DNA from: an uncultured Myxococcales bacterium
GTDB taxonomy: Bacteria > Myxococcota_A > UBA9042
Reading direction: 5' to 3'
Length of the DNA: 64,000 nucleotides
Assembly: GCA_903919145.1 (NCBI GenBank)
Contig: CAIXGW010000246.1
Location: forward strand, 1-64,000
The notes under the pieces were generated by a model. That model was not told where the DNA came from. It ran no database searches and saw nothing but the letters and a program-made list of their open reading frames with translations. Both the position numbers and the translations under genes were made by a program. This document shows, piece after piece, positions 9,780-18,192 of the stretch. Position 1 is the first letter of the stretch, and the number at the start of each line of letters is the position of its first letter.

Positions 9780-10880
9780 ATGGACAGAACTCCTCGCCAG
9801 CGCGCCCCGTCCGTTCCCGCTCCCCGCCCCCTCAAGGCCGTTGGGGCTGTGGCGCCGTCGGCAGAGAGATCAGGGGACCCAGACGCCGCGGCCCTGCGCG
9901 AGCCCGTTGATTCCTATCTGGAACATCTGCGCTTTGAGCGTCACCTGTCGGACCACTCGGTGCGCTGCTACGCGGCGGATCTGGCCAACTGGGGCGAGTG
10001 GCTGAGCCGCCAGCAGAGCGACGTGCTGAGCGCCGACCGCGACCAGGTGCATGCCTACATCGCCGATCTGCACGACCAATTGGCGCCCAGCTCGGTGGCG
10101 CGGCGCCTGTCTGCCCTGCGCTCGCTGTACCGCTACCTGATCGTGCGCGGCCGCCTCAAGGCCAGCCCGGTAGAGGGGCTGCGCGGGCCCAAGCAGGCCA
10201 AGACCCTGCCCAAGATGCTGAGCGTTGACGAGGTGATCGCGCTGCTGACCCTGCCCCTGGAAGGCGATGACGGCGATCCGGCGCTGCAGCTGCGCGATGT
10301 GGCCCTGATCGAGCTGATGTACGGCGCGGGGCTGCGCGTGTCAGAGCTGACCGGGCTCGACCTTCTCAGCGTAGACCTGTTGGAGCGGCTGGTGCGGGTG
10401 CGCGGCAAGGGCAAGAAGACCCGCATTGTGCCCTTTGGCGGCAAGGCCAGAGAGGCGCTGCTGGCGTGGCTGCCGGCGCGGGCCGAGCTGCTCAGCCGCT
10501 GCAAAGAGGCCGGCAAGGCGCTGACCGACGCCCACAAGGCGCTGTTTCTCAATTGGCGCGGCACCCGCTTGAGCAGCCGCTCGGTCGGGCGGATGCTTGA
10601 AAAGCGCTGCGCCCAGTCGGGCATGCACAAGGTCATCAACCCCCACGCCCTGCGCCACTCTTTTGCCACCCACATCCTGGATGCTGGCGGCGATGTGCGC
10701 GAAGTTCAGGAACTGCTGGGCCACGCCCGGCTTTCGACCACCCAGCGCTACACCCATGCCTCCATGGGCTACCTGATGAAGGTCTACGACATGGCCCACC
10801 CGCGGGCTCACCTGCCCCTCGCCGGGCCGCGGAGCAAGCCCGGGCAAGCGCCATCGCCCGAGCCGGTGGCGGCCCCGTGA
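9780..10880 (+). CDS. xerC: Tyrosine recombinase, XerC/XerD type
   Basis: The protein (366 aa) is a site-specific tyrosine recombinase of the family that resolves chromosome dimers at dif. It has an N-terminal SAM-like DNA-binding domain (DSYLEHLRFERHLSDHS). The catalytic residues are visible: Arg186 in GAGLRVSEL, Lys in RGKGKKTRIVPFG, HALRH, LGHARLS, and nucleophile Tyr324 in TQRYTH. About 35 residues precede the conserved core; the exact start is uncertain because no strong ribosome site precedes 9780. It reads away from plsB, and its stop overlaps the start of the next gene (GTGA). XerC versus XerD cannot be separated by eye. FtsK, its usual partner at dif, lies about 8 kb downstream. Confidence 0.9.
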   Translation: MDRTPRQRAPSVPAPRPLKAVGAVAPSAERSGDPDAAALREPVDSYLEHLRFERHLSDHSVRCYAADLANWGEWLSRQQSDVLSADRDQVHAYIADLHDQLAPSSVARRLSALRSLYRYLIVRGRLKASPVEGLRGPKQAKTLPKMLSVDEVIALLTLPLEGDDGDPALQLRDVALIELMYGAGLRVSELTGLDLLSVDLLERLVRVRGKGKKTRIVPFGGKAREALLAWLPARAELLSRCKEAGKALTDAHKALFLNWRGTRLSSRSVGRMLEKRCAQSGMHKVINPHALRHSFATHILDAGGDVREVQELLGHARLSTTQRYTHASMGYLMKVYDMAHPRAHLPLAGPRSKPGQAPSPEPVAAP

Positions 10881-12253
10881 AGGCGCCGGCTGCTGGCGGC
10901 CGTGGGTCCCGCTGGCGGCGCTGGGCGCTGCTGGCGGCTGTCGGCCTGGCGTCGGTCGCCCAGCCGGCCCGCGCCGAGGCGCCGCCGGTGCGCTTGGGGC
11001 TCGAGCTGGGGTCGAGCTGGCTTGGCGGCGATGCGCTGGTCGATGCCGTGCCGTGGGTCGAACTGGCGTCCCAGCGCATGCAAATTGGCCTGGGCGCGCC
11101 AATCCGCCTGAGACTGCGCGACGCCGACCCGCAAGACAGCTGCGCCACCCCGGGGATCCGCTGCCAGGACTGGGACCGCTGGAGCGACTGGACGCGGATC
11201 CTGCGCCACCTGGACTTGGGCGACTGGCGCGACAAGTTTCAGCTGCACGTGGGCGACCTGACCGGCGTGACCCTGGGCCACGGCGAGCTGGTGTGGCGCT
11301 ACTACAACAACCTGCTGATGGACGAGTGGAATCCTGGGGTGTATGCGACCGTCCAGGTGCCCAGCGGCGGCGTGACACTGCTGCTGCGCAATGCCGTGCA
11401 GTGGAGTCTGGCCGCCGCGCGGGCCAGCGGCCGGCCGATCCGCGTCGGGCTTGGCCGCAGCTTTGAGTTTGGCGTCCAGGCCGCGGTCGAGAGGCGCAGC
11501 CGCACTGTGCTGCAGCAATGGTCCGGCGATCCGGCCAGCCTGCCCACCTACAGCCTGCGCCAGGCCAGCGGCGAAGACGCGCGGGTGGCCGTGGTGCTGG
11601 ACAGCTCCCTTGAGCTTTTGCGCGCCGGCAGCTGGGTGGTGGGCAGCTGGCTGGCTGTGGGCGGGCAGGGCAACTCGCACCTGCGGATGGGGGGCCACCT
11701 GGGGCTGCGCGGGGTGCGGGCGACCGCTGCTTCGTCGCTGTCTTTGACGGTAGAGGGGCGGATGGCCGAGGATGGCTACACCCCAGCGCTTTTTGACCCG
11801 ACCTACGAGATCAGCTTGCCGCTGCGCCAGCCCCAGAGCGCCGCGGCGTCCTGGGTGTACGGGCTGCGCAGCTCGGTGGAGCTGTCTCAGGCGGGGCTTG
11901 GCCGGGCGATGGTTGCGTGGGACCAGACCGGCGACCTGCGCAATCGCCTGCACCTGTGGCTGATCGCCGATCCCGGCCAGGCCTTGACCCTGCGCGCTTA
12001 CCTCAACCACAGCCTGCTGCCCGCCGATCCGGCCGTGCCGCAGTCCAGCGGGGCGATCCTGGCTGGCCAGGCCGATCAGCCCGACTGGATGGCCTACCTG
12101 TCTGCGCGCCTGCGGGTGCAGGGCCCTTGGTACTTCTCGCTTTCGGGGGGGCGGCGCTGGTTTTGGAAGACCGACCGCTGGCTCGGCGACTACCACCCGC
12201 AGCGGGCGGAGCTGGAGCTGCGCATCGCCGCCGGCTGGGACTGGCAGCCCTGA
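10877..12253 (+). CDS. Predicted outer-membrane beta-barrel-type protein
   Basis: It encodes 458 aa from a GTG overlapping the xerC stop (GTGA at 10877-10880). A Sec signal peptide is clear (WALLAAVGLASVAQPARAEA). The mature protein has many alternating hydrophobic/polar strands with aromatic girdles, such as FQLHVGDLTGVTLGHGELVWRY near residue 115, consistent with an outer-membrane beta-barrel. I do not recognise a named family. The translational coupling to a recombinase has no obvious functional logic and may be only a matter of genome packing. Confidence 0.75.
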   Translation: MKAPAAGGRGSRWRRWALLAAVGLASVAQPARAEAPPVRLGLELGSSWLGGDALVDAVPWVELASQRMQIGLGAPIRLRLRDADPQDSCATPGIRCQDWDRWSDWTRILRHLDLGDWRDKFQLHVGDLTGVTLGHGELVWRYYNNLLMDEWNPGVYATVQVPSGGVTLLLRNAVQWSLAAARASGRPIRVGLGRSFEFGVQAAVERRSRTVLQQWSGDPASLPTYSLRQASGEDARVAVVLDSSLELLRAGSWVVGSWLAVGGQGNSHLRMGGHLGLRGVRATAASSLSLTVEGRMAEDGYTPALFDPTYEISLPLRQPQSAAASWVYGLRSSVELSQAGLGRAMVAWDQTGDLRNRLHLWLIADPGQALTLRAYLNHSLLPADPAVPQSSGAILAGQADQPDWMAYLSARLRVQGPWYFSLSGGRRWFWKTDRWLGDYHPQRAELELRIAAGWDWQP

Positions 12254-12609
12254 CTGCGCCGATCCAAGAGTTCGAGCTTGCCGGCGGCAGCTCGGCCGCG
12301 GCGCTGTCCTGCTTAGTGGGGCGTCAGCTCGCGCTCGGGCGACTCGCCGCGCCGTCTCCGGCCCTGGGGTTGGGCTCAAACTGTTGTGTCCCCGCTGTGA
12401 ATTGGCGGCCCCTGTGCTGTTTGCCGACCCTTTGCGGCGGGGATCATTGACCGGGGCCGGCTTTTCGGGTTCAATCTCGCGCTTCGCGCCGCCCCTGGAG
12501 GGGCGACCGTGAGCGCCCCAACAGCTGGCGAACTGACAAAAGCAGCTGAATAGACAACAGGTTCTTTGACGGTTGCCGACTTGGCCGCCGTCACCTGCGT
12601 GAGGACGTC
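12254..12609. other. Intergenic region upstream of the PpiD-type foldase
   Basis: These 356 bases hold no convincing ORF or RNA gene. The last part contains the ribosome site of the next gene (GAGGA, 4 nt before ATG 12610). A run reading GGTTCAATC superficially recalls a tRNA T-loop but has no matching stem. No hairpin followed by a T-run was seen. Confidence 0.4.
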
Positions 12610-14706
12610 ATGCTCGACCAAATGCGCCGCCATAGCCGGTCGACGCTCATTTACGTGCTGTTCGGCATCTTGATTGCCGTGTTCATCTTGACCTTCAACA
12701 CCGCCTCGCGCGTCGATAGCGCTGCCGCTGTCGATGTTTCGCCGATGGCGGTGGTGGGCGACACCACCCTGACCGGGCTGGACTTGAACCTGGCCATGGT
12801 CATGTCCGCCGACCCGCCGCCGGCGGCCCTCTCTGCATTTGAGAAGATGCAGGCCAAGCAGATGTATGAAACTACTCGTCTTGTCCGCTCAGGCGTGGCT
12901 GGCGAACTGGCGCGCCTGACGCCGTTTGCCGGGGCCGTGCCCGCAGCCAAGCTCGAGAAGGTCCTGGTCGAGATGACCGAGTCGGTGCTGGTGGCGCAAG
13001 AGGCCAAGAAGATGGGCCTTGGCGTCAGCGACACCGAGCTGGCCAAGCGCGTCGTCGCGCTGCAGCGCGCCAATGGCGTCAGCCTGACCGACGAAAACGG
13101 CAACTTTGATGCCAAGAAATATGACCAGTTTGTGCGCTTCAGCCTGGGCACCTCCAAGGCCCAGCTGGAAGATTTCTTGCGCCGCGAGATCCTGCGAGAC
13201 AAGGTGGCCCAGATCATCACCGCTGGCATCGTCGCCGCGCCGGCGGAGATCGACGCCCTGTACCGCGCCGACCGCCTGCGCCCGCGCTTGGAGATGGTCG
13301 TTCTGGACGCCAACTCGGCCGCCAAGGCCGTGACCGTGACCGACGACGAGGCTCTGGCCTATGCCGGCGCAAACGCCGACAAGATCGCCGCCGAGTACAA
13401 GGCCCAGGAAAGCAAGTACAAAGTCCCAGACAAGTACAACCTGCGCGGCATCCTGGTGGCTGCCCCTGCGGCCGATGACGATGCCGACGAGGCCAAGAAG
13501 AAAGAGGCAGCCGAGCAGCGCGCCGCCAAGCGCGGAGCCGCCGAAGCGATCAAGGCCGATCTCGACAAAGCCTGGGCCGGCGAGACCCTGCTCGACCCGG
13601 TGGCGCCGCCGTCCGACGACCCAGACAAGCCGGCGGTGGCCGTTGGCGAGCCCAAGACGGCGACTCAGGTCACCGGCGAAGAGAAAGAGCAGCGCCTGCT
13701 GGGCCAATTCTCCAAGATCGCCAAGGAAAAGACCGAGGACTCGATCTACAAGGACGAAGGCGGCCGCTACGTAGAGGACTACGACGGCGAGAAGCTCGAT
13801 CGCCAGCCCTTTGGCCCGGCCGTCAAGGCTGCGGTGCTCGCCGCCGAACAGGGAGCCCTGATCGGCCCGGTAGAGGGCAAGAAGGGCTGGTGGGTTCTGG
13901 CCGTCGAGAAGAAGATCGCCGGCAAGGAGACTTCGCTGGAGCTGGCCAAGGTCGAGATCGCCAAGGGCCTGCTGCAAAAAGAGAAGGCCGAGAAAGAGCT
14001 GGACTCCATCGCCCAGGGCGTGCTGCTGGCCGCTCAGGGCACGCCGACCACGGCGATGGCAGAAGTCGTCAAGCTGTGGGCCAAGAGCAAGGGCCTGGCG
14101 GAAGACACCCTGTCTGCCACCGACACCCCGCCGATGGGCAAGAGCCCGTTTGACAAGCTGCAGGACATGTCTGCTCTGTTCCCGCAGCTCAATCGCCCGG
14201 AAGGCGCCGACGAAGTGCCCATGGTCGGCAAGCATCCAGACATGGCCAAGGCGGTCTATGCCCTGCGCGCGGACAAGCCGGTGGCTGGCCAGGTGTTCAA
14301 GTCGGAAGACGGCAAGACCCGCTACGTGGTCCGGCTGGCGGCTGACAAGGACAGCAATGACGCTGCCGCCGCTGCCAAGGCCAAGGAGCAGGTCGGCCGC
14401 TCGCTGACCCTGCTGCGCCGCCAGGAGGCCTACCGCGGCTTTGCCGAGAAGCTGCTGGCCCAGGCCAAGGCCGAAGGCAAGATCAAGCAGACCGAGGCCT
14501 ACACCCAGAAGCTCAAGGAAGAGCAGGCCCGCCTGGCCGACGAGCTCAAGCGCGCGGGCGGCGACGCCGCTGCAGCCGCTCCTGGTGGCATGGAGCTCAA
14601 GGTAGGCAATCAGCCGATCAAGTTTGACGTGCCCGCCGCCGCCGCGGCCGCGCCGGCTCCCGCCGCCGCCCCGGCCGCCCCGTCGGAGAATGCGCCGACG
14701 AAGTGA
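12610..14706 (+). CDS. ppiD: Membrane-anchored SurA/PpiD-type peptidyl-prolyl isomerase
   Basis: This 698-aa protein has one N-terminal membrane helix (LIYVLFGILIAVFILTF) preceded by basic residues, so most of it faces the periplasm, as in PpiD. A SurA-N-like chaperone region spans roughly residues 50-240. A parvulin-like PPIase region follows near 365-435 (FSKIAKEKTEDS, GG, then GALIGPVEGKKGWWVLAVE), where the last stretch matches the parvulin pattern Gxx..PV..gxxxxI. A charged insert rich in Lys, Ala and Asp separates the two, and an Ala/Pro tail ends the protein. It should help fold newly exported envelope proteins. The parvulin domain is diverged, so isomerase activity is an inference. 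Its stop overlaps the probable uvrC start. Confidence 0.8.
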   Translation: MLDQMRRHSRSTLIYVLFGILIAVFILTFNTASRVDSAAAVDVSPMAVVGDTTLTGLDLNLAMVMSADPPPAALSAFEKMQAKQMYETTRLVRSGVAGELARLTPFAGAVPAAKLEKVLVEMTESVLVAQEAKKMGLGVSDTELAKRVVALQRANGVSLTDENGNFDAKKYDQFVRFSLGTSKAQLEDFLRREILRDKVAQIITAGIVAAPAEIDALYRADRLRPRLEMVVLDANSAAKAVTVTDDEALAYAGANADKIAAEYKAQESKYKVPDKYNLRGILVAAPAADDDADEAKKKEAAEQRAAKRGAAEAIKADLDKAWAGETLLDPVAPPSDDPDKPAVAVGEPKTATQVTGEEKEQRLLGQFSKIAKEKTEDSIYKDEGGRYVEDYDGEKLDRQPFGPAVKAAVLAAEQGALIGPVEGKKGWWVLAVEKKIAGKETSLELAKVEIAKGLLQKEKAEKELDSIAQGVLLAAQGTPTTAMAEVVKLWAKSKGLAEDTLSATDTPPMGKSPFDKLQDMSALFPQLNRPEGADEVPMVGKHPDMAKAVYALRADKPVAGQVFKSEDGKTRYVVRLAADKDSNDAAAAAKAKEQVGRSLTLLRRQEAYRGFAEKLLAQAKAEGKIKQTEAYTQKLKEEQARLADELKRAGGDAAAAAPGGMELKVGNQPIKFDVPAAAAAAPAPAAAPAAPSENAPTK

Positions 14707-16927
14707 GCGCCCCGCCGCCGCGGGTGCTGCCGATCGCCCCTTCGATCCGGCAGACCTGCGCAGCTACGCCGAGGGCGACTGGCAAGACCTGGCCGAGGCA
14801 GACGACGAACAAAACGATCTCGATGCAGAGGCCATGGACGCCCCTGCGGACGCTGGGGACGAGCCGTCGCCGTGGCCCAGCGATGCGGTCTACGCCTTTG
14901 ACTCCTTTGGCGGAGCGGCTCCCGGGCAGGTAGCTGACAGCGCCACAGGTCTGTCAAAGCCCAGCCAAGACAGCAGTTTTGACTTTGACAGCCGGCTGCA
15001 GACCGCCCCCGATCGCCCCGGCGTGTACTTGATGCACGACCGATCCGGCGCGGTGGTCTACGTCGGCAAGGCCGCCAGCTTGAAGGCGCGGCTGCGCCAG
15101 TACGCCACCGGGCAAGACGAACGCTTTTTTGTTCACCAGCTGCGCGCCGTGCTCGGTGCCATCGAAGTCATTGTCACAGCTACAGAAAAAGAAGCACTGC
15201 TGCTGGAAAATGAGCTCATCAAGCGCTACCAGCCGCGCTTTAACGTCAAGCTCAAAGACGACAAGCGCTTTTTGCACCTGCGCCTGGACAGCCGCCAGCC
15301 GTACCCGCGCCTGCAAGTGGTGCGCAAGCCCGCCAATGACGGGGCCCAGTACTTTGGCCCCTACCCCTCGGCTTCAACGGCGCGCCAGGCGATCGCCCAC
15401 ATCAACCGCCACTTCCAGCTGCGAACCTGCCCAGACAGCATTTTTCGCAACCGGGTGCGGCCGTGCCTGGAGTACCAGATCCACCGCTGCCTGGGGCCGT
15501 GCGTGCTGCCGGTGCCGCAGGAAGAGTACGCCAATCACGTCAGGGATGTATCCCTGTTTCTCAGTGGCCGCCGCAGCGAGCTGGTGGGCCGCCTCAAGCA
15601 GCGGATGGCTCAGGCCGCGGCGGCGGAGCAGTACGAGCGCGCTGGCCGCCACCGCGATCAGGTCAAGGCGATCGAGTCGAGTCTGGAGCAGCAGTCGGCG
15701 GTCTTGCAGCGCCACCGCCAGAGCATGGATGCGATTGGCCTGTACCGCGAGGGCGCACGGGCTTGCGTGGCCGTGCTGACCTTCCGCGAGGGCACGCTGC
15801 TGACCCACCACGGCCACCTGCTCAAGGATCAGGAGTGGAGCGATGCAGAGGTGGTAGCCGGCTTCTGCCAGTGGCTCTATGACCAGGGCCAAGCCGTGCC
15901 CGATGAGCTGCTGCTGCCCGTGGAGGTCGCCGATCAGGCCGTACTGGCCGAGTGGCTGACGGACTTGCGCAAGCAGCGCGCTCACTTGTCTTCAGAGGCG
16001 CCGCCGCGCGGCAAGGTCGAAGTGGTCGCGCCCGAGCGCGGCGTCCGCCACAAGCTATTGCAGTCGGCCGCCGACAACGCCAAGCAGGTCTTTGAGGACC
16101 GCGCGCGCAAGTCGGCGGGCCAAGCGGCGACCCTGCTGGGGCTGCAGAACCGCCTGCGCCTCAAGCGGCTGCCGCGCCGGATTGAGTGCTATGACATCAG
16201 CAATATCCAGGGCACCGATCCGACCGGCTCCATGTCGGTAGCGTGGGATGGGGCGCTGGCGCCGCGCGAGTACCGGACCTTTGCGGTCCGTTCTTTGGAC
16301 ACCCCCAACGATTTTGCCATGCTCTACGAGGTGCTGGGGCGGCGCTTTGAGCGGGTCCAGAGCCACGGCTGGCCGTTGCCCGACCTGGTGATGATCGACG
16401 GCGGCAAGGGCCAGCTCAAGATGGCCGAGGCGGTGCTGCGGGAGCTGGGCATCCAGAACGTCGAGCTGTGCAGCCTGGCCAAGGCGCGGACCCAGGACAG
16501 CGACGATCTGGGCCCAAGCCGCAGCAGCGCAGAGCGGGTGTTTCTGCCCGGCATCAAGAATCCGCTGGTGCTACCCCAAAATTCCAATGAGATCTATCTG
16601 CTGACCCAGCTTCGCGACGAGGCCCACCGCCTGGCCATTGGCCTGCACCGCAAGCGCCGCGACAAGCGGACCCTGACCAGCAAGCTCGACAAGGTCCCTG
16701 GCGTGGGCGACCAGCGCAAGCAGGCGCTGCTGGCCGCGTTTGGCTCGGTGCAGGGGGTGCGGCAGGCCGCCGAGGCGGACGTGGCGGCGGTCGCGGGCAT
16801 CGGCCCGGCGCTGGCTCGCAAGATCGCGCTGGTGCTGGGGTCCAAAGCGAGCCCAGAGGCAGGGCAAGAGGACCGGGACGCCGAAGACGACGGCGGTGAG
16901 GCTATGTCATCACCCCGCCGCGATTGA
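14690..16927 (+). CDS. uvrC: Excinuclease ABC subunit C
   Basis: UvrC makes the two incisions of nucleotide excision repair. The domains occur in order: GIY-YIG nuclease (GVYLMHD..VVYVGKA near residue 110), Cys cluster (CLEYQIHRCLGPC), UVR motif near residues 300-330, RNase H-like nuclease (ECYDISNIQG, DLVMIDGGKGQLK, RDEAHRLA) and tandem helix-hairpin-helix at the end (VPGVGDQRK, VAGIGPALARK). I placed the start at ATG 14690, which overlaps the ppiD end. This gives 745 aa, about 130 more than usual, mainly an acidic N-terminal extension of about 105 residues. ATG 14834 would remove about half of that, so the start is uncertain. The stop abuts the lolA stop on the other strand. Confidence 0.93.
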   Translation: MRRRSERPAAAGAADRPFDPADLRSYAEGDWQDLAEADDEQNDLDAEAMDAPADAGDEPSPWPSDAVYAFDSFGGAAPGQVADSATGLSKPSQDSSFDFDSRLQTAPDRPGVYLMHDRSGAVVYVGKAASLKARLRQYATGQDERFFVHQLRAVLGAIEVIVTATEKEALLLENELIKRYQPRFNVKLKDDKRFLHLRLDSRQPYPRLQVVRKPANDGAQYFGPYPSASTARQAIAHINRHFQLRTCPDSIFRNRVRPCLEYQIHRCLGPCVLPVPQEEYANHVRDVSLFLSGRRSELVGRLKQRMAQAAAAEQYERAGRHRDQVKAIESSLEQQSAVLQRHRQSMDAIGLYREGARACVAVLTFREGTLLTHHGHLLKDQEWSDAEVVAGFCQWLYDQGQAVPDELLLPVEVADQAVLAEWLTDLRKQRAHLSSEAPPRGKVEVVAPERGVRHKLLQSAADNAKQVFEDRARKSAGQAATLLGLQNRLRLKRLPRRIECYDISNIQGTDPTGSMSVAWDGALAPREYRTFAVRSLDTPNDFAMLYEVLGRRFERVQSHGWPLPDLVMIDGGKGQLKMAEAVLRELGIQNVELCSLAKARTQDSDDLGPSRSSAERVFLPGIKNPLVLPQNSNEIYLLTQLRDEAHRLAIGLHRKRRDKRTLTSKLDKVPGVGDQRKQALLAAFGSVQGVRQAAEADVAAVAGIGPALARKIALVLGSKASPEAGQEDRDAEDDGGEAMSSPRRD

Positions 16928-17860
16928 CTATTTTGGCTTAGAGAGGTCTTTGACCGTGGTGCCTGCCGGCGGGGTCCACTCAAACAGCTTGTCTTCCGCC
17001 GCTTCGTAGCGCACATCGCGCCACACCAGATCGGTGCTGTCTCCCACCGGATCGACCAGCTTGGAAGCCCGCACGGCAAAGGTGGTCTTGTCTACCACCA
17101 GCGTCAGAGAGCGCAGCGTCTGCGTGCCCTGCTTGGGCGTCAGCTTGAGCGCCAGCGCGTCAGGCAGGGTCGAAGGCACCAGCTCCAGGCCAAAGTCGCG
17201 ACCCAGGTTGCCTTGCCCCACCAGGTACTGGGTGGCCTGATACACTTGGCTATTCTTGACGGGTACCTTGACGGCCAGGCGCTCGCGGCGCTCGTAGGAC
17301 CACAGGACCTCGCCGTTGCAGAAGTAGAAGATCTCCTCGGCGGGGTAGTCCCAGCGCATTTTGCCCTGCAGGTCCTTGCCCGGATCGCCCTTCTTGAGCC
17401 AGGCGGAGCCCTCCCTCTTTAGACCAACGGACAGGCCCTTCTTGGTCACCACCTGGGTAAAGTTGGCGCGGAAGCCGGGCTGCTTTTCATAGAATTGCTG
17501 AATACCATCGGCCACTTGTTGGGGGGTCACCCCTGCTGCCGCTGGCGCCGACTTTCCCGGTTCCGTCTTTCCCGGATCGGCCTTACCCGGCTCTGTCTTT
17601 CCCGGCTCTGTCTTGGCGCTTTCAGCCTTGGTCGGGGCCGCCGTGGTCGAGTCCGCCTTGGCCGGCGCAGCTTTGGCCGCCTCTGCTTTGGCGGGTTTTG
17701 CCGGCTTGGTCTTGGCTGCTGGCGCCTTGGCCGGCGCCCCCGAGGTTTTGGCCGCCTTGGCCGCCAGGGCGACGTCCGGTAACGCGACGGAAGCGCCTAC
17801 TGTGGCAGCCAGCAGGCTTGCCACCAGCCAGGCTCGGTCAAGGGTTTTGCGATCGGTCAC
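16928..17860 (-). CDS. lolA: Outer-membrane lipoprotein carrier protein LolA with low-complexity linker
   Basis: LolA ferries lipoproteins across the periplasm from LolCDE to the outer membrane. Start GTG 17860 is fixed by AAGGAGG 5 nt upstream, giving 310 aa with a signal peptide (LVASLLAATVGASVALPDVALA). A Lys/Ala/Pro/Thr/Glu-rich linker of about 90 residues follows, including four copies of a five-residue K(T/A)(E/D)PG unit. The LolA core starts near GVTPQQVADGIQQFYEKQPGF and shows GKMRWDYPAEEIFYFCNGEVLW, typical of the family. The linker is unusual, since LolA is normally about 200 aa. The many lipoproteins encoded nearby would be its cargo. The gene is convergent with uvrC with no base between the stops. 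Confidence 0.88.
   Translation of the reverse strand: MTDRKTLDRAWLVASLLAATVGASVALPDVALAAKAAKTSGAPAKAPAAKTKPAKPAKAEAAKAAPAKADSTTAAPTKAESAKTEPGKTEPGKADPGKTEPGKSAPAAAGVTPQQVADGIQQFYEKQPGFRANFTQVVTKKGLSVGLKREGSAWLKKGDPGKDLQGKMRWDYPAEEIFYFCNGEVLWSYERRERLAVKVPVKNSQVYQATQYLVGQGNLGRDFGLELVPSTLPDALALKLTPKQGTQTLRSLTLVVDKTTFAVRASKLVDPVGDSTDLVWRDVRYEAAEDKLFEWTPPAGTTVKDLSKPK
17555..17614 (-). repeat. Four 15-bp tandem units inside lolA
   Basis: Four in-frame 15-bp units (17555-17569, 17570-17584, 17585-17599, 17600-17614) encode KTEPG, KTEPG, KADPG and KTEPG on the minus strand. They lie in the low-complexity linker between signal peptide and carrier domain. Unit number could vary between strains by slippage. 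Confidence 0.85.
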
Positions 17861-18192
17861 GGTTCCTCCTTGCGGCTTGCGCTGCTGCGGGAGCATCGCA
17901 CGTTGCCGCCGTCAGCAAAACGCAAGCCGAGCCAAAAACTTCGCCTGCCCGGGTGCGGTGGCCATGGAGTCCAGTGGTTATCTGGAAATCGATAGCTATC
18001 CCAGGTAGTTGGCGTTCAGCGGTGCGGCGGTGAAGCGGGTGGGGCTACAGTGTTTCAAGGGGTTACGCCGTGCGACCAGCGAATTCTGGCGAGGTGCGGG
18101 GCCCATGCTACGGTCAACCCAAGTCGCTGCGCTTGGTTGGCCGTTCGGCCCTGACTGCGGGACCCCCCTCCTCCTCGCCTGTAAGGTGCGCC
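17861..18192. promoter_or_regulatory. Divergent promoter region of lolA and ftsK
   Basis: This 332-base gap lies between the divergent lolA and ftsK starts and must carry both promoters. A 10-bp perfect palindrome, GATAGCTATC, sits at 17991-18000 near the middle and could be an operator. I see no confident -35/-10 pair. The ftsK ribosome site AAGGTG precedes ATG 18193 by 5 nt. Confidence 0.4.

Noticed and set aside
9665-9835. Longer PlsB start with a signal-like N-terminus
   Set aside because: It would run into the xerC start on the other strand and PlsB is not a secreted protein; ATG 9664 has a better ribosome site.
12460-12490. GGTTCAATC resembling a tRNA T-loop
   Set aside because: Flanking bases do not form the T-stem and no acceptor stem is seen.
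13600-14235. Long minus-strand frame within the ppiD gene (12889-14235)
   Set aside because: It is a mirror of a GC-rich gene; the sequence is Leu/Arg/His-rich without domain features.
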